In this document: piece after piece, positions 19,429 to 27,665 of the stretch
Layout of the letters: each line of letters starts with the position of its first letter
How positions within the stretch are numbered: the first letter of the stretch is position 1
Assembly (NCBI GenBank): GCA_965220315.1
Contig: CBDCPP010000001.1
Coordinates: 1,116,001-1,180,000 of the forward strand
Direction of reading: 5' to 3'
Length of the DNA: 64,000 nt
DNA from: JAPOXK01 sp965220315
GTDB lineage: Bacteria > Chloroflexota > Dehalococcoidia > Bin125
Made by a program: the position numbers and the translations under genes
The notes under the pieces: model-generated
What the model saw: the letters and a program-made list of their open reading frames with translations, nothing else
Told to the model about the DNA's origin: nothing
The model's database searches: none

Positions 19429-21282
19429 TTACAATCCCGGCCCCCGCACCTCCACCTGATGCTGTCGGGTCTGCACGATTGCACCGCCTTCGATCTTGTG
19501 AACGCTTCGAATGGGGTCACGGGCCAGCAGGTCGCCCACTCTCGTCCCCGAGACCGTGAACCACTGGAGCTTCTTGTTTGTGAGCAGTCCGAAACCTGAC
19601 CGTGATACTAGGAGTCGTCCCTGTTGGAAGACGTCGAGGAAGGCCGCGAGCTTCGTCCTGTCCTCGACGACGTATAGCCTTGTGGGTGTCAAGAAGTAGG
19701 CATACCGACCGATGTCAGCAATCTCCGTCGGACAGGTTCCGATGTCATAGACGACGAGCGGCTGCCCGTCTGGAGAAAGCAAGATGACCTTGCCAGAATA
19801 TGTGGCCACGTACGAGCAACCCCCCACAGAGGCAAAGCTTGCGGCGTAAACCCAGTCCTGCGGAATACCCCCTGTCATAGTGAACTCAAGCTGGACTCCT
19901 GCGACTTCGACGGTGTGATCGGGAACAGTGCGGGCGAAGTATGTAATGTCGGATTCCTCGAAGCTCAATGTGTCTGGATCGACGCCGGTGAGCACTTGGA
20001 ACGCTCGGTTCAGCTTCTTCATCTCTTCGTCCGCTCTGGGATCGCCAGGATTGCGGTCGGGATGATGGGCCATCGCCAGCGTGCGATATCTGCGCTTGAT
20101 TTCAACAGGGCTCAATGGAAGTGAGAGACCAAGCAGGTGCAAGGCCTCTTCGACCTCGCGTCCTGCCCCAAAGCCCTCGGTCCGACCCACCACACGCTTC
20201 CAACCCTCGTTGAGGGGCATCGAAACACCCCACAGGGCACGGCCAGGCATGGTGCAGCACCATGCCTCATCCGCGAGCGTAAAGATGTACCGGTCTCCTT
20301 CGGGGGCAACGTCCACTGCGCGAACCTGGGACTTGAAGTCACCCCAGTAGTTAGTGTCGATGGTTCGGAAGTGATCCGCTACACGCGGATCCTCGCGGAG
20401 GCTCCTCTCCGCGAGGACGTTCAACGCATCATCGTAGATGTGCAGTGCCCCGCCCGAGTCCATGATCGCAATGTGGGAACCAGTGCATCCGGCGCCTGTC
20501 CGATAGGCGTCATGCATGAGGGACTTCTCGCCGACAACGCGTCCGCACCGGTCCACCCGACGAAGCACACTCCTGACGGCTGGCTCGTCAGTACTGGAAC
20601 CGGAACGATCGAGTAACCACGTTCCCGATCTGTCCACACTCGCGACGGCGAAAGCGGGACTGGGGCGCTCATCGCCCAGCAGCTTCCGCTCCCCTGCGAT
20701 AGCCCATCCCGTACCATCCGAAACCGTGAACAGAGACTGAGAGGAAGGGCTGGCTACGTTCAACGGCGCGTAGCCGTGTTTCTTCCCTTGCCTGTCCATC
20801 TGTTCGAGGATCCGGTTAAACCGTCGTCGATCGACATCCTGGGCATAGCTGGGAACCAGCTTGAGCATCTCGGCGCAGTGGTTTGCGGCTGATGCGAGTT
20901 GACCAGCCTTCATCCGCTGAATGACCAGTTTGCGGTACGCCTTCGCGATCACGTCTCCGACTCTGCCCTCGCGCTGCTCTGCAGACAGGGCAGCTGCGAG
21001 CTTCACAACCTTGGTGTGTTGCTTCTTGAAGCTCGCCCGAAACACAGGGGCAATGTTCGGGTCGTCGTACTCGCGCTGGAACTCGTCACGACCGTCCACT
21101 TCCCAGGTGAGTGGAGAAGGCGGTAAGGGGATGTACTCCGCACCGGACCAGTCGAGTTGCGCTGGTGGCTCTCGCCGCCCGGATCGCTTGCTCGACTCGG
21201 GCACCAACTGCTGTAGCCGCGTGGACTGCGCCGGTACAGGACTCTTCTTCCCACGAAGGAGTCTCGAAAGAAGGTTAGCCAC
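19429..21282 (-). CDS. J-domain protein embedded in a beta-propeller-like scaffold
   Basis: A 617-residue protein. The front (~1-180) is basic then helical. Residues ~185-370 are beta-rich with repeated short strands ('HIAIMDSGGALHIYDD', 'YIFTLADEAWCCTMPGRALW') as in WD/quinoprotein propellers. A complete J domain occupies ~381-435: 'ALHLLGLSLPLSPVEIKRRY' followed by the HPD motif at 407-409 and 'EEMKKLNRAFQVLTG'. Beta repeats resume to the end ('SYVATYSGKVILLSPDGQPL'). J domains stimulate Hsp70 ATPase; one in mid-protein between propeller halves is unusual. It lies between the two palindrome/zinc-ribbon copies. A cytoplasmic sensor recruiting DnaK is a possible role (inference). Confidence 0.8.
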   Translation of the reverse strand: MANLLSRLLRGKKSPVPAQSTRLQQLVPESSKRSGRREPPAQLDWSGAEYIPLPPSPLTWEVDGRDEFQREYDDPNIAPVFRASFKKQHTKVVKLAAALSAEQREGRVGDVIAKAYRKLVIQRMKAGQLASAANHCAEMLKLVPSYAQDVDRRRFNRILEQMDRQGKKHGYAPLNVASPSSQSLFTVSDGTGWAIAGERKLLGDERPSPAFAVASVDRSGTWLLDRSGSSTDEPAVRSVLRRVDRCGRVVGEKSLMHDAYRTGAGCTGSHIAIMDSGGALHIYDDALNVLAERSLREDPRVADHFRTIDTNYWGDFKSQVRAVDVAPEGDRYIFTLADEAWCCTMPGRALWGVSMPLNEGWKRVVGRTEGFGAGREVEEALHLLGLSLPLSPVEIKRRYRTLAMAHHPDRNPGDPRADEEMKKLNRAFQVLTGVDPDTLSFEESDITYFARTVPDHTVEVAGVQLEFTMTGGIPQDWVYAASFASVGGCSYVATYSGKVILLSPDGQPLVVYDIGTCPTEIADIGRYAYFLTPTRLYVVEDRTKLAAFLDVFQQGRLLVSRSGFGLLTNKKLQWFTVSGTRVGDLLARDPIRSVHKIEGGAIVQTRQHQVEVRGPGL

Positions 21283-21299
21283 CAGTCGCCTCCGCGATT

Positions 21300-21493
21300 G
21301 AAGCGCCGCGTCCGCACACTACTGCGCCACCGCGAGCCCGGCGAGCCGTGACCCTCGCTCCCCACCGTCACGCCCGTCCGTACCACCCGTATTCCCGCTG
21401 CCTGAGCGGCTCAGCCACGGAACCCCACGACTCCCGCCGATCTGCGCGTCTGTAGACGTGGATTCGAGGTTCGACGGCTCAGAGCGTGCGGCG
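21300..21493. repeat. Dispersed repeat, copy F (3' part)
   Basis: Last ~190 bp of the repeat with shared 'TTCCCGCTGCCTGAGCGGCT' and 'GGTTCGACGGCTCAGAGCGT', running into the palindrome. It abuts the upstream side of the J-domain gene. Confidence 0.8.
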
Positions 21494-21521
21494 TCTAATT
21501 GGCGGAATTCCGCCAATTAGA
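21494..21521. repeat. 28-bp perfect palindrome at the end of repeat copy F
   Basis: Arms TCTAATTGGCGGAA and exact reverse complement. The stop codon TAA of the zinc-ribbon gene overlaps its right arm, so it could act as a stem at the gene's 3' end. Confidence 0.9.
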
Positions 21522-21909
21522 ATTCGGACGCGTCCGACTCGTCCTGCCTTGCCGCGTCGCGCGCTTGCTCCTGCTGCACCTTGATCCGCGCCATCGTCGT
21601 CTCCCCGTTGCGCACGAACTCCTCCGCCCGTGACGGGATCTCGGCACGCAGCGCGCGGAACTTGCGGATGCCCTGCTGGAGCGTCGCGACTTCTGCCGGC
21701 GTGCCCATGCCGCAGGCCCACGACTGGCACTGAGGACAGCGGTTGGGCTGGGCATCGAGCGTACCGCTGACGGCAGGCCGGCTCAGCTGACTAGCTCTCG
21801 CACCCGCTGCCGTCCCCGTCCCGGTCGAATCCGTGCGGGTCGCTGCCGACCACTCGGAAGCGGCGGTGCGCGATCTCCCTACGCGATCGCATCGGAGACT
21901 CTTGTTCAA
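21517..21909 (-). CDS. Small zinc-ribbon-like protein
   Basis: A 130-codon frame; the true start may be internal, because the first ~55 residues are Ser/Thr/Arg/Ala-rich. The second half has a CPxC pair ('RCPQCQSWACGMG') followed by a charged helix, 'LQQGIRKFRALRAEIPSRAE' and 'QQEQARDAARQDESDASEF'. A single Cys cluster plus coiled helix suggests a zinc-bound or DNA/protein-binding small protein. Conservation with the broken copy at 19,053-19,270 supports that the C-terminal half was translated. The stop lies in the palindrome. No family name is known to me. Confidence 0.5.
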   Translation of the reverse strand: MNKSLRCDRVGRSRTAASEWSAATRTDSTGTGTAAGARASQLSRPAVSGTLDAQPNRCPQCQSWACGMGTPAEVATLQQGIRKFRALRAEIPSRAEEFVRNGETTMARIKVQQEQARDAARQDESDASEF

Positions 21910-21989
21910 TGGCTACTAGCCGCCCCACCTCCGGAGTGGAAGCGGAGCCACCATCGTTGGTCTACTAGAAGCTTGTTGATGTCGGCTCA

Positions 21990-23306
21990 TCATTGCGTGA
22001 TCGTGAACGTGTAGGAAGCGCTCCAGCTAGTCCACTCGCCATTACGGTATTCCGCGATTTGGACGGAATGCTCGCCGAGCTGGAGCGACTGCAGAGAAAC
22101 GCCCGAGGCGAATGTTCCGCGCGCCCCATCGAAGCTATAAGCGACCTTATCCCAGTTAACTACGCCGTCGGCGAGGACTTGCCACCAATCTCCCACGGAA
22201 AATCCGCCTTGCTCGATCTGACTGCACTCAGAAAATGTGTCGAGAGCCTCTGCTGTTGCAGCGCTGCAAATCGCCGTCACAGTCAGGCCTGTATCAGTGT
22301 CGATTATGACTGTGAATGAGTAGGGAGCCGACCAGCCGCGCCACTGGCCGCGATACCGCTCGGCAATCTGAATGTGGTGTTGGCCTGCCGAAAGTTCAAG
22401 AAGGACATCACCTACGCCACCACGTGTGACAATCTCTCCCGCGTCGATGCTGTAAAAGACCTGTTCATAATCTTCCACGTTCGACCAGAGATGCCATCCC
22501 CAGGCCGCGCCCACGTAGAAACCTGCCTGGACAAGGGAATGACAAGCTTCCCCTGAATCTGCGATGGCCTCGACTTCGCCTACGCTATTGACGCGGGAGT
22601 TGCAAAATGCGCTGGTCGACAGCGGTCCAAGATCAAGAGGTGGGGTGTTGCTTTCTCCCGCTCGTAGTTGGGGTAGGCGCTCGGTAATCGTGGGCAGGGT
22701 GACGGCATAGCCAATGCCCTCCACTCCAGTTTCTACAATCTTCAAGACGTTGACCCCGACGATTGCGCCACATTCCGTGAAGAGCGGCCCGCCGCTATTG
22801 CCGGGGCTGATCTCTGCACTCGTTTGGATATAGGAGATTCCCTCGTAGGTGAGGAACCTCGAGAGCAAGCCACTTGCCACGGAGGGCGAGCCCGTGACGC
22901 TCACTGGATACCCTGCCACGCCCAGGGTCTCCCCGAGACGCAAAGCGCTGTAGTCACCGAAAGTGAGTGCCGTGATCCCCGTTCCAGGTGCGCGGAGTAA
23001 AGCGAGGTCAGCAATGCTGTCGATCCCGATCAGCGTGGCGGTGAGAGCCTGCTGCTCCCGTTGAAGTTGAATGCTGCCTCCTCCATCTACTACATGCGCG
23101 GCTGTCAGCCACTCATCGTTTCCGATGTAGAAGGCTGTTCCTGATCCATCGTTCGTCACGACTTGGAAGGTTGCCGCCGTGACCGTGGCGACAGAGTTGA
23201 TGAAATTACAGGATGTTTGAGCAGCGACCCGCCCACCAATCGGTGCCCAGATGCTGGCGCTGCCGACGAGACAAACACCTAGAGCCAGCAACAACAGTCG
23301 GCGCAC
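21990..23306 (-). CDS. Secreted trypsin-like serine protease with two C-terminal repeats
   Basis: A 438-residue protein from a GTG with a strong GGGAGGT four bases upstream; an in-frame ATG 105 bases earlier lacks such a site. Signal peptide 'LLLLALGVCLVGSASIW' ends near 'VAAQ'. The protease domain (~35-230) has the S1 triad in order: 'TAAHVV' (His71), 'DSIADLALL' (Asp100) and 'SPGNSGGPLF' (Ser171), HtrA/DegP-like but without a PDZ domain. After it come two ~95-residue repeats, each with paired Cys and an ending such as 'HIQIAERYRGQWRGWSAPY' or 'SVQIAEYRNGEWTSWSASY', probably beta-sandwiches. Expected to be extracytoplasmic. Next upstream is the secreted nuclease pseudogene. Confidence 0.88.
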   Translation of the reverse strand: MRRLLLLALGVCLVGSASIWAPIGGRVAAQTSCNFINSVATVTAATFQVVTNDGSGTAFYIGNDEWLTAAHVVDGGGSIQLQREQQALTATLIGIDSIADLALLRAPGTGITALTFGDYSALRLGETLGVAGYPVSVTGSPSVASGLLSRFLTYEGISYIQTSAEISPGNSGGPLFTECGAIVGVNVLKIVETGVEGIGYAVTLPTITERLPQLRAGESNTPPLDLGPLSTSAFCNSRVNSVGEVEAIADSGEACHSLVQAGFYVGAAWGWHLWSNVEDYEQVFYSIDAGEIVTRGGVGDVLLELSAGQHHIQIAERYRGQWRGWSAPYSFTVIIDTDTGLTVTAICSAATAEALDTFSECSQIEQGGFSVGDWWQVLADGVVNWDKVAYSFDGARGTFASGVSLQSLQLGEHSVQIAEYRNGEWTSWSASYTFTITQ

Positions 23307-23493
23307 AGCTACCTCCCTTGCAGTGTGAGCGGACTCTCCGCCACTCACCCAACAGGCGCTCGGGTGCCGACGTTCGGATTCGCTCGGGTGTGGAGTGTAA
23401 GCCCGCATCACGACTAGTGAGCGTACAGACTTCGCGACGGCTGCTCAGGGAGGTTGCCCCCTCGAGGAACGCTCACCAACGGACGAAGCCCCA

Positions 23494-24267
23494 CTAACTT
23501 TCGCAGCGCATGAGCCAGACCGTGACCGTGGCCTGCTCAGCGGTCGTCATGGTGAGGTCCCAGATCTGTTTCACGTCTCGGTGCTGCTGCGCGTAGGCGC
23601 ACTGCTCGGCTGCCGTATCGATGATCCAGACCGCGATGCCGGTGAGCTGGTCGGGGGTGCGGCTGCCTTTGCTGGCATTGAACGATTGTGTGGTCGGGTT
23701 GAGGTTCGCCAGATCACTGGAGAAGCGATCCTTCATCGCCAGTGACCAGTGGCAGCCCCCGGACACGTGCGCGTCTCGGAGCGCCACGTGGTGATCGTGC
23801 GCGATGGCCCGCGAGTTCACGACATCGTGAGGCGTGGTCCAGGTCGGTGTGGCATTGGCGGGAGCGGGCGGGTAGCTGCCCCACTCGTCGCGATCGTAGT
23901 CGTCGCCCGTGCACGCGTTGGCAGTGAAAGTCGAGTCCGGGGTGGGCGCCGAGGTTGGTAGCGTGATCGTGTGTGCGGTGCGGGAGACCACCCAGAGAAA
24001 GTCGTTTTCCTCCAGATCGAAGGCCCCACTGTTGATCAGAGGAATGTATACGCCCGACCAATCGCTCCCGTCCCAGCGCCAGACGATCGTCACATCGCGG
24101 AAGACCGTCGCCACGGGGGTCGTCTGGCCGTGCCAGTGGATTTACTGTCCGCCCTCGTTGATCTGAATAGTGGGAGGCGCAGCGGGATCGTGCGCTGTGG
24201 CGGGGAGCGCGAGCGCCCACACCAGGATCAGACTGGCGATGGTGGCGATGGCGAGACGCGTGAGCAT
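23494..24267 (-). pseudogene. Secreted DUF1524 (HNH-type) nuclease gene with an in-frame TAA
   Basis: ATG 'MLTRLAIATIASLILVWALA' after AGAGGAGAG gives a signal peptide; the frame meets TAA at 24,144-24,142 after ~41 codons ('QINEGGQ*IHWHGQ') and then stays open to 23,494. The body ends with the DUF1524 pattern 'DHHVALRDAHVSGGCHWS', 'FSSDLANLNPTTQSFNASKG' and a C-terminal 'RDVKQIWDL...TVTVWL'. Secreted members are HNH-fold nucleases, with His in 'DHHVAL' as candidate catalytic residue. One base change (a Tyr codon TAT/TAC to TAA) would explain the stop. Either a recent pseudogene or an assembly error. Confidence 0.8.
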
Positions 24268-24392
24268 AGGCTCTCCTCTGGGGCAGCGGGCGGGATCCTA
24301 ACAGCTTGCGCCGACTAGGAGCCCGACCGGAATTCCTGCCCCGGGTTGACGTTTCCCACGCAATGCTCGTATCCCCCATCAGGAGGTGCAGC

Positions 24393-25421
24393 ATGGCGCT
24401 ATGGGTTGCGAGAGCGGGACGGCACGGCGAGAACGAGAGCTACGCGCTTTCCAACAACGTGGTGGTGGTGGGGTGGGACGGTCTGTCCGATCTCAGCAGC
24501 TTCACGTCGCGGGACGCGCTGCTGGCGTCCATGCTGGATACCTATCCCGACGAGAACCCGAACGCGGTTAAGAACTGGGAGAGCCAGCTGTGGGCTTTCA
24601 GCAAGCGCTTCCAGGTCGGTGACATCGTCGCCCTCCCACTCAAGACGCAAAGCGCCGTGGCTTTTGGGCGAATCGCCGGGCCATATCGATACCAGCTGGA
24701 CGCGCCTTCCGATGCCAAACATCAGCGCCCGGTCGATTGGATGGCCACTGACATCCCGCGCAACAAGATCGATAGCGACCTCCGCTTCTCACTGGGTGGC
24801 GCGATGACGGTGTTCGAAGTCAAGCGCAACAATGCGGAGGCGCGGATCCGGGCGATGCTCAAGGGCGACGCGTTGCCTTCGCCTGCCCCGCCAGGATCGC
24901 CAGGCGACGACGGCACCGACGTCCAGGAACCCGACATCGACCTGGCCACTCAGGCGACCGACCAAATCATCGACTTCATCGGCCGGAACTTCCGCGGACA
25001 CGGCCTCGCCCGTCTCGTGGCCAGCGTATTGCGGGCACAGGGATACACAGATGTTCACACCTCACCGCCAGGCGCGGACGGGGGCGTGGATATCGTGGCA
25101 GGGCGGGGTCCTATGGGCTTCGAGGCCCCGCGACTTTGCGTTCAGGTCAAATCCGGCGATGCCCGCGTCGACGTGACGGTGCTGCGAGAACTCCAGGGAG
25201 TCATGAAGAACTACCGGGCGGAGCACGGCCTGATCGTCGCCTGGGGTGGCTACAAACAGACGGTCATCCAGGAGGCGAGGCAGCTCTTCTTCGAGATAAA
25301 GCTCTGGAACCAAGCAGACCTCGTCCGGGCGCTACAGGAAACCTATGACCGCCTCGACGGAGAGCTCCAGGCGGAGTTACCCCTGAAGCGGACGTGGACG
25401 TTGGTCGTCGAAGAGGGCTAG
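24393..25421 (+). CDS. Mrr-type restriction endonuclease
   Basis: A 342-residue protein whose ATG follows a perfect AGGAGGT; a longer in-frame start 87 bases upstream would pass through this site and is rejected. The N-terminal ~145 residues ('ALWVARAGRHGENESYALS', 'NWESQLWAFSKRFQVGDIVA') form the small recognition-like domain seen in front of Mrr nucleases. The catalytic domain (~195-320) has 'FRGHGLARLVASVL', 'GADGGVDIVAG' (Asp233) and 'LCVQVKSG' (Gln251, Lys253), the D-x(n)-QxK Mrr active site. Such enzymes cut methylated foreign DNA and need no partner methylase. It is intact among broken neighbours. A possible -35 'TTGACG' lies ~45 bases upstream. Confidence 0.88.
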   Translation: MALWVARAGRHGENESYALSNNVVVVGWDGLSDLSSFTSRDALLASMLDTYPDENPNAVKNWESQLWAFSKRFQVGDIVALPLKTQSAVAFGRIAGPYRYQLDAPSDAKHQRPVDWMATDIPRNKIDSDLRFSLGGAMTVFEVKRNNAEARIRAMLKGDALPSPAPPGSPGDDGTDVQEPDIDLATQATDQIIDFIGRNFRGHGLARLVASVLRAQGYTDVHTSPPGADGGVDIVAGRGPMGFEAPRLCVQVKSGDARVDVTVLRELQGVMKNYRAEHGLIVAWGGYKQTVIQEARQLFFEIKLWNQADLVRALQETYDRLDGELQAELPLKRTWTLVVEEG

Positions 25422-25492
25422 ATCGATCCCGTACGGCCGTCGGCCCGCTGTGCGTCTGGAGCAGCGCGGCGCGGTCGTTCGTGCTGTCCACG

Positions 25493-25750
25493 TCATCCCC
25501 CCGCGATTGTGATCAGAAGGCGGCAGTGATCGCTCGCACCCCATTCTTCGACGGCATTCAGCGCCCGCACCGTCACGGTCTCGTGGAAACCGCGAGACGC
25601 GCAGACGTAGTCGAGTTGGTTCTGAGCGATCGCTGGGGTCTGTTTGGTGGTGTAGTACGTGGGGACGTTGCGGGTATCCGGTGGGAGACCCAGCGGCGCG
25701 GGGGACGCCTGCCGGCCGTCTGGGTACTGAGGATCCAGGAACTCCAGTCC
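25493..25750 (-). pseudogene. C-terminal piece of an endonuclease/exonuclease/phosphatase gene
   Basis: Translating the minus strand gives 'EGLEFLDPQYPDGRQAS', then 'NQLDYVCASRGFHETVTVRA' and 'LNAVEEWGASDHCRLLI' and a stop. 'LDYV.AS' and 'SDHCRL' are the last conserved motifs of the EEP (exonuclease III/DNase I-like) fold, the latter carrying the catalytic Asp-His. There is no N-terminal half here; a matching front lies on the opposite strand at 27,561. It joins directly to the stub of another gene at ~25,745. Confidence 0.75.
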
Positions 25751-25917
25751 CTCGCGGCCGCTACCAGACGCGAGAGGCCGTGCTCGTGCATGAGCTCGGT
25801 CAGCGGAGTCACGCTCTTGTTGTTCAGCAGAAGTGTCTTGCCGTTGAGGACACCCTTTGCGGCAAGGTCCTCGGCCGCAAACCGCTTGAGGAATGTCCTC
25901 ACGTCGGCTTCCGTCAT
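25740..25917 (-). pseudogene. N-terminal stub of an unrecognised gene
   Basis: ATG after GGAGGGAG begins 'MTEADVRTFLKRFAAEDLAA' and continues 'LNNKSVTPLTELMHEHG' for ~58 codons. It then enters the EEP C-terminal piece in a different frame. Good ribosome-binding site and composition show it was a real gene front. Family unknown. Confidence 0.5.
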
Positions 25918-26214
25918 GATTCGCTCCCTCCGACTGGCGTCCGCCACGGCGCGTCGCGCCGTCGTGGGCGGTCGCACTACGCGACCGCTAGCGTAGATTA
26001 GTGGCAGGCGCGCCTCGGTCACGCCGCCTTGCTGGCTCGAGGCTCTGTCCCACCGTGCCTCGCATCCGAGAAACGAACGGCACGGCCGAAGCAGCCCACC
26101 ATCCTCGCGATTCAGGTAGACAGCTCGACTCGACGAACGCCGCCGATCGCGGTGGGGGACGACGAGCGCATGACGGCCTGACCGAACACGCGACCGCCGC
26201 GCTGAAGCGTCGCC
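25918..26214. other. Stretch with no recognisable gene
   Basis: About 300 bp between a gene stub and the DUF4268 gene; no motif on either strand. Confidence 0.4.
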
Positions 26215-27188
26215 TCAGTCTCGTTTCACCCGATCCCGGAACGTCGCGTCAAAGCCCCGCAACCGTTCTTCAAGCCAGGCGAACTGGTTCGACCAATCGC
26301 CGCGGTCCTCGAGGTCGACGAGCCAGCGCGTGTAGACGCGACACCTCCTCGCGTTTTCGGGGTTGTGCCAGATCAGGGACTCTCCTAACTCAGCCTCGAT
26401 CTCTTCGCGATCGGCGTGCAAGCGATCGAAGATTTCCTTCGAGTCGTCGCCGTTGAGCATCAGTTGGACCCGGGTGAGGCCGCGCACCCACGCCTTCTGA
26501 TCCTCATCCCAGATACCGGCAAAGGCAGAGAGCTTCGCTCCAGAGCGGCCGATCGAGACGTTAATCCGGTGCTTGGGCATGGCCTTCCCCGCCCTGACTT
26601 CGCTTTCTCGGTCCTGCAAGTAGTCCCGGAAGGCCGTCCAATACTCCAGTTGCAGCTGCTTGACGTCGGAGAGCTGGTCTCGGGACTTTGTCGTCCCGCG
26701 CACCGTTTCGACCCAATCGTTGGGCTTGGCGACCACCTCGAACTTGGGGGCCGGCAGCGAGTCGCCAATCCGCCAGACTTGCAGTTCCACGCCGAAGAAG
26801 TTGACCTCTTCGCCGGTCACCGAATTCAGCCAGTCCAGCGCTGCTCGGTGCTCTTCCCTGATCTGTGGCGCGATCCACACGATGGTCCGAACATCGCCAG
26901 GCCGCCGGCGTAGGTGAGCAGCTTGCCGAGATGGTCGTGGTCGGTGCGCTCCAACTGATTCTCGACGACGACGCGGTGCTCCTCCCCGAGAGACCGGCAG
27001 ACGATGTCCGCCGCGAACGGTCCGACGGCCGCTTCGGTGGTCTCCACCTCGAGCTCCACGCCGATGACCTCGCCAAGCAACTGGATGTTGGCCGGTTCCG
27101 CCAGCCAGGGCGTGAAGTCCGCCGCTTCGTTGGACCAGTAGTCGCGAGGCTCGAGTTTCTCAAGTCGGCCAAACGCTGGGTCACGCAT
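26215..27188 (-). pseudogene. DUF4268-domain (PD-(D/E)xK-like) protein gene, one frameshift
   Basis: Two overlapping frames make one ~325-residue protein. The front, from ATG 'MRDPAFGRLEKLEPRDYW' after GGGGGT, contains 'VEVETTEAAVGPFAADIVCR'-like nuclease-fold strands (read 'LEVETTEAAVGPFAADIVC') and 'VVENQLERTDHDHLGKLLTY'. After 'AGGL' near 26,895 the frame shifts and continues 'DVRTIVWIAPQIREEHRAAL', 'NFFGVELQVWRIGDS' and the DUF4268 domain to the end. The ENQ...D.DHLG..L.YA motif is the PD-(D/E)xK-like site. Such proteins occur in defence and mobile regions; role unknown. A single indel separates it from an intact gene, so check the assembly. Confidence 0.8.
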
Positions 27189-27560
27189 CGGTGGCACCCC
27201 CTTTCTCTGTACCCGTCGGGCGTGATGTCGCACGCGAGTCTTCAGGCCCGAAGGGCTGTGGCCCTCCGGCCGCCCAGCCTAGTAGACGATTGCCGGGAAT
27301 TCCCCACTCGAAAAGCTGCACTAGGGCATCGAATCGTGCCGCCGACCGTCTGGACCAGCGGCAACGCGACGCGCCCAACATGACGAACGACTGGACGCTT
27401 TGAGAGAATGCGCACGTCAACCCCCGTTGTTTGGTCGAGTGCGGCATCCGCAGATAGGGATACCCGCCGGTCAAGCAAGAGCAGGCGAATGGTCATGCGG
27501 AGACTTCGCCCGTGGCGTGAGGGCCAGGGTGAGCCACCTGCTGAGTCCCTGGAGAACGAT
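27189..27560. other. Stretch with no recognisable gene
   Basis: Short plus- and minus-strand frames without motifs. It is the upstream region shared by the divergent DUF4268 gene and the EEP front piece. Confidence 0.35.
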
Positions 27561-27665
27561 GTGTCGATCACCGTCGTGAACTGGAACATCAACAAGAAAG
27601 ACGATGCGTGGCGTCAGCTCGTACAGATGGATGCCGACCTTGCCCTGCTCCAGGAGACGACCGGC
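27561..27665 (+). pseudogene. N-terminal piece of an EEP-family nuclease gene
   Basis: GTG after GGAGA starts 'VSITVVNWNINKKDDAWRQL' and reaches 'MDADLALLQET', the first two conserved EEP motifs (N of 'NWNI', E of 'LLQE' as metal ligand). After ~36 codons the sequence becomes A+T-rich and unrelated. The missing rest may be the piece on the other strand at 25,493-25,750. Confidence 0.7.

Noticed and set aside
767..21521. Dispersed repeats as integron attC sites
   Set aside because: Copies are several times too long, lack attC-type simple sites, and no integron integrase is present in the window.
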